From NCBI GenBank assembly GCA_021014325.1, contig CM037467.1, forward strand, positions 2,728,001 to 2,792,000: 64,000 nt of DNA, written 5' to 3'. Positions 41,394-51,344 of the stretch are shown here, piece by piece. The position numbers were made by a program, and so were the translations under genes. The DNA is from Plazaster borealis. Its lineage: Eukaryota; Echinodermata; Asteroidea; Forcipulatida; Labidiasteridae. Within the stretch, counting starts at the first letter, position 1, and every line of letters begins with the position of its first letter. The notes below the pieces were generated by a model that had not been told where the DNA came from, searched no databases, and saw only the letters and a list, made by a program, of their open reading frames with translations.

Positions 41394-42080
41394 TCACAAT
41401 CCATAATTGGTCATCGGGACAAGGGAGAGTAATGTGTGAGTTGAAGACAGAGCAGTTTGTGCCTTCTGGAGAGCATCGCGGAGATCATCGAACCAATTCA
41501 ACTTCTCTTGAGTCTGACGACCAGCTACTGCCTCTTCTAAGGGGGAGAGGAAAGATGAGCAGTTGGGAATAATGCGGGCAAGAACTTTGAAGGCCCTGAT
41601 GAAGGATCGCAGACCTCCAACCTTTACTGGCGTAGCGCAAGTGGAGAGTGTTGCTACGAGGTGGGGGCTGGCCTGGATGAAACCGTTGGACCAAATCCAT
41701 CCCAAGATAGTGGTGCTTTTCAGGCAGATGATGGTTTTGTAAGACGAGAGACGGAGGGAGACACTGGTGTCATTGCGGGGCTCGAGTGCGAAAAGATCGT
41801 CGTCTGTGAAGACGTCGCTGGGAAGTTGTACTTCGATGAACTCACCTGGCCATACAGTATAGTGCTGTGGGAGGGGGCTTGAAGTACATAGGCTCGACAT
41901 TGGTTTCCATGAATGGGGTACCAGCCAAAATTTTGACGTCCAGATTTTCTCCAAGAGGCCCTTGAACTGAAAATTTCTGCTATCTCGCGTGAGGACGAGT
42001 TTGGTCTGCCCGATGATGTTTGGGGGAATAAGCCGTCTGCCTGGTGTGCAGATTGGGAACTCTTTGAGACTTTGACCCAA
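41394..42080 (-). pseudogene. Reverse transcriptase fragment (thumb/connection)
   Basis: Contains LGWIWSNGFIQASPHLV, CATPVKVGGLRSFIRAFK and FDDLRDALQKAQTALSS. No YxDD motif is present. The 5' part of the frame is a shifted reading of the protease-RT spacer seen in the neighbouring frame as KILAGT-like sequence. Confidence 0.7.
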
Positions 42081-42927
42081 AGCTTAGTGGCTGTAGAGTT
42101 GCGAATCAGATTTCCAGTTGCTCTGCTGTCAATAATGATACGAGCCGCATGATGGCCATGAAATGTGTCGAAGTATGGAGACTGACGAATTTTGACAAAA
42201 AGTGCGGATGGTTCATGGAACCTTTCGACTGATGCACATGTTAGCTCAGGGGTTTCCTCATTGACATCATCTGCCTCCTCATAAATGCCAGCAACTTGGC
42301 AAGCTCTCGCTATGTATTTACGGTCTTGCGCGGGTAAGTGTGGGCACTCACTAAGGAAATGGGGAGAGTCTGATTGATCGACCTGCTTACACAGTGGGCA
42401 TGACTTAAACGGTTTACTGTTCTGGGGCAGCGGTGTCGTCTGTCTGGGTTTCGGCCTTGAGATTGAGGTGGGCTGAATGGTGGAAGTGTGAAGTTCGTAC
42501 AGGAGGGAGGCGAGGGCTTGTGAGTTTTCGGGTTTGATAGATGCTAGTGTGCGTGAGTAGAGTTTGGTGCACTGTTTGATGAGTCTAAGGAGGGTGGGGG
42601 GATGAGCCGGAGCCATGTGAGTACTACGAAATTTTCCAGTGTAGGAGTGAGCTCCTCATCTTCTGGAATGGGCTGGCCATGATGGCATATTCCGGAGTCA
42701 CGAAGGAGAAGGCTATTCTCGACAAAGGCAACAAGACGTTGATACAGATCCTCCAGGCGCTCGTCTGGTTTTAGTTGTATTGAGGCAAAGTCAATGAAGT
42801 GACCTCCCGTTGATTGAAACACGAAATGTAGGCAAACTGCCTGCCAGATGTTGGGAATAGAGGTGGAGTTACGAACAATGGTGTTACGGGGTACGACTGG
42901 GCAGTAGTTTGCGATTTGCCCGAGCAT
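41720..42927 (-). pseudogene. Gag/protease region of the retroelement, frameshifted
   Basis: Two overlapping minus-strand frames (42544-42927 and 41720-42616) give a gag-like segment ([20 protein letters not shown]), a Cys/His motif and an aspartic-protease-like motif IIIDSRATGN in which the usual Gly after Ser/Thr is replaced by Arg. Confidence 0.7.
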
Positions 42928-44535
42928 GAGTTCTCACATGGTGACCTTTTGTTGAGCGGTGCGGCATTTTGTATCTTCAATGTCAGGACCACCGTCTGTG
43001 AAGCCACGGATTTGGGAAGACTTGGACTTTTTCTCCCACTTGAAGTCTTCGGTAAGAGATAGGGGCGAAGTTTGGATCGAGGGAGAGGGTGTACTGAAGA
43101 TTATGCTTCAAATTTTCAAAGGAATTAACTGTCTCAATCTTGCTGTGGGAGCATTGTTTCGGAGCCCTATGTGTTGATGACATAATGGGAAACGGTGTGA
43201 AGAGTCCGTAGACAAATACGAGTACTATATAAAACAGCTGCGTGTTCAGCTGGCTGACCGCTCACCTTGATTCGTGAACTGCTAAGTACTCAGTAGAGTA
43301 GAGTAGAGACTGGAGTCCATAGACGGCCAGAAAAGGGGGACTCCCCTTTGTGGTGAATAGCGTCCGTTTACTGGATTCAAGATGCGTAGGTTTGTTTCGA
43401 AACGCTGCCACCAGGCCACTAAGGTAGTAGTAGTTGGATGTCAGATCATACACGATCATAATAGGACACGTTTTCATGAGAAACGACGGCTTTTAATACT
43501 GCAAGCAAGGCAGGTATTGTCACCAACAACAGTAATCAAAACAGGAAGTGAAGAACATGCGACCGCAAGAGGGCGTTAGACTGAACTGGTGCAGTATAAA
43601 AGACACAAGGCAGTTTTTCCACATTTTGCCGAAAATGTTGGTTTTTCCAAATCGCCTGATATTTGAAATAGAGGTGAAATGGAGTGCAAGGAACAAAACA
43701 TTATTGGTCTTGGCAACTTTTTAAGATTTTGACTATTTCTTGATATAGGTGCCTCAAAATGAAGCTTTTTTTTAAATGTAATTTTTAGTCCATACATCTT
43801 GTCCCTAGCACCTGTAACTTGGCGACTGTCTTCTACATACAAAGGAGTTCCTTTGATTTAATTTTGAGGCAAATCGTAGAGAACAAAATTTCGAGGCTGG
43901 AAAAATGGCAAGTCTTACCCCTTGAAAAAAATTTCAGAATTTGGTCGAAAATCTTTGGTTTCCGAAATTTTAAATTTTTTCTTAGTTTTGGGGCACCGTT
44001 ATATCAAGAAAAAGTCAACATCTTGAAAAGTGTATTCGAGTAAAGCAAATTTTGTGCAGAAACTTAGTGACGACCAGGCGTTCAGGGGACTCAAAGTCTG
44101 GTCGAACCAGCAGGGTGATCACCCATATACTCCCTTTGTGTGATTGACTAGTCCTGGTCCCTCCTTGTCCTTTGCCATCCGGAATATTCACCCTACCTAA
44201 TTTGGGGAGAGACATGACGGAACCCCAATCCATTACAGCGGCCAGCAGTAAAAGTCATGTCCCTTTTGGTACGGGTAGGATTCGAACCGGGTGTACCAGC
44301 TCTGGACTGCACGCAATTGAACAATTGGGCACCGAGGGCACTGGGCACCGAAGTGACCGTTGGTGTTTTGGGGTGAAAATATGTTTTTTGGGTCCAAACC
44401 CCTTGTCCCAAGCACTTGTAACTTATAGACCTTTCTTTTGCAACGTCACAGCCCGAGTTTTTGCCAACCGAGGTTGGAAAACTATGGAAAGCCATAAATG
44501 CAAAGCATAAGCAGATAGCCACAGTTTGTAATAAG

Positions 44536-45719
44536 GCCTAAAAAAAAAAGAAGTTTTTATTGCCCTTTTCCGACCGACCCAAAAAATCTGAAATCCACGG
44601 TCGCGTTTTTTTTTATTATTATTTTTTTTAAATGGCGATTTTTTTATTTTGTTTGAAGTATTTTATACTTTGATTCCCAGTAAACGACATTTAAGATAGA
44701 AACCTCGATGTTTTTATTTTTCTTTTGCAAAATTATATTGTTTTATGTTGCAGGCCTGTGAAATCTCCGCTTTCTCATTGACCGTGCCGATTTTTTATTT
44801 CCGCCTTTTTAAAATGTGAGATAAAAAGACGTGACGAATTTTCCCGGTCGGCCTGCTACATATACATCATACAGCACACACACGACACGAAGTCCGTAAA
44901 TCCTATGTCCTTGCTCCATGCTGGCATGCAGTGCGCAACGTGAATGGGCGGGTATCCATCACGCACTTGTGTTGCAACTCCTTGCCAATAGAGGGCGCTG
45001 TGTGATCGTTGGCATTGCATGTACATGTACATATCCATGTACATGTACATGTATATCCATGTACACGCACTTTTAAGCACGGCTCGGCGTGGTATTGAAC
45101 GCGTCATGTTTTCGAACATCATGATCAAGATGTCGGTGCAACCATTCCTCCATGGTGCAACACAAGTGCGTGATGGATACCCTGGCTGAACAAAAATGAT
45201 TATTTTACAGAATAATGTAAGATTTCTTTCCGTCTTGGTCCGTTTTTTAAAGTTTTTAAAACCTTTTCCTTGCGTGGCAGTTTTCATCGCACGCGTCAAT
45301 GTCTCTTCCGATTGAACGTTAGTGTTTAGAGCGGCATCTATCAAGAGTTTCGGCGTGGCGGAGCTCCACTCCCATCATTGTTACAGTACATGGATGTATT
45401 TTTCCGCTTTTTTTTAATGGTCCACTCACAGGCCTGATGTTGAGAAACAACTTCATATTTATATTATTATTTTATTTATTCATACATCAAGTTTTTAAAA
45501 GTTTATTTTTGTTTTGTATTCACCATATGAATGTATACTACTTTGAGAACATTAAAATGGTTGAAAACATAAAGTTGTGTGTATATCTACTGTGTTTTTT
45601 CCTCCTCTAACGTATTCTTAAAAAAAAAAAAAAAAATAAAATAAAAAAAAAAGCGACCGACCGACCCTCCCGATTTTTTAGCCAAAAGGGCAATAAAAAG
45701 TTGTTTTTTTTAGGCCTAA
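44536..45719. mobile_element. 1.18-kb terminal-inverted-repeat element
   Basis: Left end AAGGCCTAAAAAAAAAAGAA with TTTTTATTGCCCTTTTCCGA; right end CAAAAGGGCAATAAAAAGTT then TTTTTTTTAGGCCTAA, inverted copies about 35-40 bases long. GACCGACC repeats sit inside both ends. No transposase recognised. An internal inverted pair lies at 44960-45180. Confidence 0.7.
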
Positions 45720-45904
45720 TGTTACACAAATATTCAAAAATAGTGTTGAATTTGTTGGAAACAAAGCAACCAATCATGGTATGTATTTTCGGTTGATTGA
45801 AAGTTTACAGAAATGTTGAATTTGGACACAACATTTGTTAACACGATTGAATGTTTTGCTAACATTCGGCCGTCCATGCCAACCAGCACGGTTTGTTTAT
45901 CAAC

Positions 45905-46163
45905 AAAAGAAAGGTCTATAGACCCATTGCACATGCGCATATCCTGGGTGTCGAAATCGTATACAAACATGCACAAAAGAGAGTTTTGACACCCAAAATG
46001 ACGCGCATTGTCGGAAGCGCGTTCCCGGGTCTGTTTAAATCAATAGATCCCCCTTGCTTAACGCGAAACGCAACAGATACGGGTCACGCGCACGTTTTTA
46101 CGCACATAGAACAGCTATCGTCCAATGATCTGCCTCCTTTTTGAGAGTGTGACGTCATATGCA
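45905..46163 (+). repeat. MITE, family M4, copy 1
   Basis: Starts GTCTATAGACCCATTGCACA and ends GCAATGGGTCTATA. Interior shares GTTTTGACACCCAAAATGAC and ACGTTTTTACGCACA with copy 2. Confidence 0.8.
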
Positions 46164-46204
46164 ATGGGTCTATACCATTGATCTCTATTATATTAGAGAT
46201 CAAT

Positions 46205-46497
46205 GGTCTATAGACCCATTGCACAACGCGCAGCGTACTCACTGCGCCTATCCTGGGTGTCATTTTGGGTGTCAAAATCGTATACAAACACGCACAAAGA
46301 GAGTTTTGACACCCAAAATGACGCGCATTGTCGGAGGCGCGTTCCGGGTCTATAGAAATCAATAGGTCCCCCTTGCATAACGCAAAACGCTACAGATACG
46401 CTGAGGTCACGCGCACGTTTTTACGCACAGAGAACAGCTATCGTCCAATGATCTGCCTCCTTTTTGAGAGAGTGACGTCATATGCAATGGGTCTATA
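46205..46497 (+). repeat. MITE, family M4, copy 2
   Basis: Same ends and interior as copy 1, direct orientation, 40 bases away; carries an extra segment near its left end (CAGCGTACTCACTGCGCC). Confidence 0.8.
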
Positions 46498-46849
46498 CCA
46501 ACCTCTGGGTCTATACCGGTAATCAATGGTTTGCAGCGCGCAACGGTGGTCACAATTACCAACGGCTTATGTTTATACACGTGAACCGTTGGTTATCGTT
46601 TACCAGCGTAGTGTGCAGCACACCAACTGTTCATTCCGCTGCATTGCATTGATCGACACGTGGGCGCGCGTGCTTCCGGTGATGATAGCGGCAATCCCCA
46701 CAGCATAATTTAAATAATAATTCTTGGCTTTGAATACGACTAAAGTTTGTTTTACTTTATTGTAAATGAAGGCCTACAAATAGCAGATGTATTTTGTTTT
46801 GTAATGTTTTGTTTTCATTCTTTTAACTTTCGTTTTGTGTGGGCACTAT

Positions 46850-46948
46850 TGCAATTTTTTTCATGGGGGGCACCTAGGGGGGGGCACTGGAAATTTGTGG
46901 GGGGGGGGCACCTGCCCCCAGGCCCCCCGTGGCTACGCCGCTGCTGAC
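46850..46948. repeat. G/C-rich foldback fragment
   Basis: GGGGGGCACCTAGGGGGGGG on the left and GCCCCCAGGCCCCCCGTGGC on the right; ends ...GCTACGCCGCTG. Common MITE-like form. 46950-48080 shows no gene. Confidence 0.4.
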
Positions 46949-48087
46949 AAATAAAATGACAACTAGTAAAAAACGTAATCGGTGGTTCTGTTAGGAATAT
47001 CATGAACATGGAACAACTGCATTATGTTTACAAGATAAACTACTTATTTATTCACTTGACCTCTGACCTTAACATAATGTTTGGAGCGCCTGTTGTTGTA
47101 TAAGGAGTATAATTCAATGCATGGATACTACACCAGCCAGTAATATTTATTATTGACATTTTGTTCACCTTAGCGTATACCCGAATTAATGTTTATTCCA
47201 TGCCTTTCAATTTGTATATAGCTGTTTGACAATCCACCGATATCTTTTATACTATGGCAAAATAGTAGACATCTTAAATATTGGTAGAATTACAATTTGG
47301 TATGTCGATCACGAGGGGAATACAAACTTGCTTAGCGCGGATGCTAAGCTAAAATTTTTTACTCATTAATGAAATTGAGTTTGCATGATATTAAACATAT
47401 TTTAACTGTGAAAAAACAATCATTTTGAGCACCCTTCTTCAGCGCTTTTCAGAAAGATTCGCCCTGTTTTGAAATGACTCATATTACGTCATTTGTGGGA
47501 GCTCCGTTGTGTATAGCCGCTTTGTTGCGACATGGAGGAACAAAGTATCATCCTACAATTGACGTCAAAGTGATACCATTTTGACGAACGCCGTGAACAG
47601 CAGAAGTGTAGCTGTTTTTTTTCAAAACCTTGAGGTATTGGGGGCCTAATTTTGTGATCGATAATTACGAGAAATTTAGAAGTGTAAAAATATCCAAATT
47701 ATAACTAGGCCTACATGATAAAACAAACACAATTCCACGTAACGCATAATGTTCGTAGATATTAACCTCATTATTTCATACTTTACTACACAACCTTTTG
47801 GCTTTCTAGCATAATTCATATAAATGCTTGCTTATTTTGTCTACAATAATAACGCAGCCTTAACCTAGAGGAATAACACATCTAAAAAACGCAAAATATA
47901 ATTCAAATAAGAAGTAAAATTCTATGAGGTGAGTTCATACATGCGAACTGACCTAAATACGACCTGTGAAGGTGGAGATCTTTTGTTTCGAGCTAGGCCG
48001 CAAGACAAATAGGGCCTATAGACATAGACAAACTTCTTCTTTTTGAAACAAGCTGTATTTTGTTTTTCTCGTTGCATTTTGCGGTTG

Positions 48088-48274
48088 TCAGGGGCGGATC
48101 CAGGATTTTCCAAACGGGTGGGGGGGAAATATACCACGCAGCAAAATCTTACCTTCCCCATTTCTCCCTCTCCTTCTCTCTCTCTCCCTCTTTTTTCTTT
48201 TCTCCCTCTTTTTTTTTTTTTTATATGAAAATGGGGGGGCTGGCCCCCCCCACGCCCCCCCTGGATCCGCGCAT
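48088..48274. repeat. Foldback MITE with GGGCGGATCCAGG ends
   Basis: Left GGGGCGGATCCAGGATTTTC, right CCCCCCTGGATCCGCGC, with a CT-rich interior and long G/C runs. 48280-49390 shows no gene. Confidence 0.7.
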
Positions 48275-49384
48275 GGTTGTGTCCATCACTTATTATGTTT
48301 AATTATTACATATTGAAAACGGTTTTAAAGACCCCTTTACAAAATGTTTTCTTCTTTTAAACATTGTTAAGCGCCGGGCAGGAGTCAAAATAAATGACGT
48401 CATCGCAAAGGTCCGTGGTGACGGATAAATGCAGGGGACCAGTCTAGAGTGAGTTATGATAATGGGAGGGAGTTTATCTCAAGGGTTTTCGCACGAAAAA
48501 AAGTAGTCAAATGAAGAAACAAACCCCAATTCCAAACGCAAGGACTACATTTCTAAGAGATGTATAATCTTAAAGTCACGGTGAAACTTTTAATGCCGAG
48601 TGATGTTTGCCTAAAAGCCCCCATCGTCGGTGGAATGGTCAGTGTTCTCCCTCAGTGGTCCGCTGGCCAAATACCAGTTAAAATAACCAAGGACCAGTCA
48701 AAATTATGCCCAACTAGTCCAACTGGCTAGTTCATTGAGCTCCCACTGCTGAATGTACATCACTGATTGTTCATTGCTTCAAATTACCAGTCTCACAGTG
48801 TTGAAAGGGAAACCATGAAACATGGATCAGTGAAAAGGGACTACTGAAATGACAAGCTAACTGGTCCCCGCGGCTAGTCAGTGAAAAAGTTAAGGGCAAA
48901 CCCTGACGGTTATAACTATATTAAAACAAAAGAACCCGGAAAATTGTTGATGAAATGGGGAAGGATTTGACAAATTTGTTGACTGGTGCGTTGAATTTTG
49001 CAGGTTATTTTTTGCACAATGGAACAATGGACCCCACCAAGTTTGTCTTTACTCAACTTGGACCCCACAGAGGAATTCTTTTAGAAATTGGAAGAATAGA
49101 ACAAAAGCAGGTGGTGTGAACTGACTTTGAAACGACGTAAGTGGAGTTCTTTCGTTTCCAGCAAGGCCACTCAAGCGGGAAATATAATTTTGTTCATTGA
49201 AAGGAATTTTAGGTTGTTTTTCTCGTTGCATTTTTGTGCACTGATTTGTTTATTGTTACTATTCAAAATGGTTTTAAAAACAATATTGTTTCTTCTTCTT
49301 TTGAACAGTGTTTAGAGCCGGGCAAGAGTCCAAATATGTGACGTCATCGCTCCAAGGCCCGTGGTAACGGATAAAACGGGTGAC

Positions 49385-49900
49385 ATGGCTCAATTTCATA
49401 GAGCTGCTTAAAGACATCGTACACGTTTGGTAATTGTCAAAGACCAGTGTTCTCATTCGGTGTATCCCAACATATGCATAAAATAACAAGCCTGTGAAAA
49501 TTTGGGCTCAATTGGTCATCGAAGTTGCAAGAAAACGAGGAAAGAAAAAACACCCATGTTGTACAAATTTGTGTGCTTTCAGATGTAGGAATAAAATCTT
49601 CTTGCAAGAAGTTTTTATTATTTTAGTGAGAAATTACCTCTTTCTCAAAAACTACGTTACTTCAGAGGGAGTCGTTTCTCTCAATGTTTTATACTATCAA
49701 CAGCTCTCTGTTGCTCGTTACCAAGTCAGTTTAATGCTAATATTTTGAGTAATTACCAAACGTGTACGATACCTTTAAGCACAACACTTTGCTTAAAACG
49801 AATTTATGCTAAGCAAAAATAAGCAGGATACCAGTCACAAATGGTACATGTGACATGGCTAATTAAAAGAATAATTGTGCTTAGCTTCTTTGTGTGCTTA
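49385..49900. repeat. MITE (GGGCCCAATTTC family) carrying a nested M1 element
   Basis: TCAATTTCATAGAGCTGCTTA at 49390-49410 is the left end; the remainder (ATACCAGTCACAAATGGTAC, then TGTGCTTAA) resumes after 49778. A whole M1 element fills the gap. Confidence 0.75.
49408..49778 (+). repeat. MITE, family M1, nested
   Basis: Left end TTAAAGACATCGTACACGTT, central TTCTTGCAAGAAGTTTTT, right end CGTGTACGATACCTTTAA; inserted in another MITE. Confidence 0.85.
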
Positions 49901-50284
49901 AAGGGGAGGTATACGTTTGGTAATCTCTCTTAAAATTAATGGCAATAAAAAACATACTTGGTTAGAATTACAGCAGCTTTCGATAGTATAAAGCATTTTG
50001 AGAATCATTTCACTTCGGAGTAATGTGGTTATGGAAAAGGATATAAGTTTTCATCCCCAAAATTTGAATCTGAGAAACGTTACTGTCAGATACGTTTCTC
50101 AGATTGTGTATTCCAATTACGGATTATTCTTCCTGCGTGGACATAACCGCTCCAGATTTTCGGCTATGTCTAAAAAACGCGACCATTTCCACAGGTCAGT
50201 TTGATTGTATATCTATATATAGGCCTATATAGGATTAAAACAATCAAACGGTTCCAAAAACCAAAGGTCTCTACTTTCCCTTTA
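49898..50284 (-). repeat. M1-related MITE
   Basis: Ends TTAAAGGGGAGGTATACGTT and TCTCTACTTTCCCTTTAA; central hairpin GAAACGTTACTGTCAGATAC followed by GTTTCTC. Confidence 0.75.
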
Positions 50285-50796
50285 AATGGACACGTTGACT
50301 AAGATTGGGCGCTTTGGGCTATATAAAGCGTTTGTTAGGAACTGAATATGGTTGGAAAGGTGTTTTAAAAGTAGGATATAATGATCCACACAAATTTACC
50401 TCAGAATCGCGTGGTTCTCATTTTACTTCGTAAACTAACACGGTCCGCCATTGTGTGGAGTCAAACATTTGGTTCTAAACATCTTTCCAATCATATTCAT
50501 TTCATATGTTATACATTATCAACAGCTGCAGTGCTTTTTACCGAGTAAGTTTTTACGGTCATTAATTTGTTGGAGTATTTACCAAAGGTGTAGCCTCCCG
50601 AATTCCGAAATCTACTCCTTGGCAGTAGAATATACAGCAAGCTAAGTTCTCAACGAGCAATCTACACAGCAAAGTAGATATATATAGGCCTACACATGGC
50701 GTTACCGCAAATACATAGAAACCTCCAATGCAATGCCTCAAAACCCATAAAACCAAAAGTATTACTCTTTAAACCTCTGCACTTTTTACTTCTAAT

Positions 50797-51168
50797 AAAG
50801 GAAGGGTACACTTTTGGTAATTGTCAAAGACCAGTATCCTCACATGGCGTATCCCAACATATACATACAATAACAAACCTGTTAAAATTTGGGCTCAATT
50901 GGTCATCGAAGTTGCAAAAAAATATTGAAAGAAAAAACACCCCTGTTGTCTGAGAAGCTTTACCGACAGTAACGTTTCTCAGATTGTGTATATTACAATT
51001 GCAGATTATCCTTCCTGTGTGGACATAACTTTCGGCAACATCTCAAAACCACACCACCTTTTGAAATTAAATTTTCACAGGTTAGTTTTATGTTATATAT
51101 CTACAACTGTATACGATTGGAACAAACAGTGGGTTCCAATTACCAAACGTATACAATTATCCCTTTAA
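50797..51168 (+). repeat. M1-related MITE
   Basis: Starts AAAGGAAGGGTACACTTTTG and ends CAAACGTATACAATTATCCC then TTTAA. It ends 17 bases before the stop codon of the minus-strand gene, so it overlaps that gene's 3' UTR. A truncated relative lies at about 50500-50602. Confidence 0.7.
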
Positions 51169-51184
51169 TACAAAATCAACGGGA

Positions 51185-51344
51185 CTAATTCACCACGTAC
51201 AGAAACCCCCGAAATAGAAAGAAACTGACGAACAGTGAGCCTTCGTCGATCACAGATGTCATGTTCTGCCAGCAGGAATTGTCATTCAAAATGGTGACCC
51301 CCAATTGGCTGCTAGATATGTTCGTATTTATACTCCAGTCAAAC
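51185..51344 (-). CDS. Exon 4 and stop of the small secreted protein
   Basis: 160 bases after acceptor TTGTTTCTAG. Encodes FDWSINTNISSSQLGVTILN to RGFLYVVN and TAG. No clear AATAAA was found on this strand immediately after the stop. Confidence 0.6.

Larger units (their letters stand above)
40336..43590 (-). mobile_element. Decayed LTR-type (Ty3/gypsy-like) retrotransposon
   Basis: On the minus strand, in order: a gag-like frame (42927-42544); a frame with a CPLCKQ...HFLSECPHL zinc-knuckle-like motif and a protease-like IIIDSRATGNLIRN (42616-41720, where DSG is expected); the end of a reverse transcriptase with LGWIWSNG...LRSFIRAFKVLARIIP (42080-41394); and an integrase zinc module with HPTRHQLN and CHHC (40886-40413). 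Most of the RT palm and RNase H are missing and the frames are broken, so it is not autonomous. A direct repeat of about 55 bases at 40335-40390 and 43412-43465 may be what remains of the LTRs. Confidence 0.75.

Noticed and set aside
40941..41882. Plus-strand frames over the retroelement
   Set aside because: Antisense of the retroelement coding region.
44856..45344. Minus-strand frame of 162 aa within the 1.18-kb element
   Set aside because: It runs through GTACAT microsatellite (YMYMYMDMY-like run) and an inverted repeat; no conserved motif.
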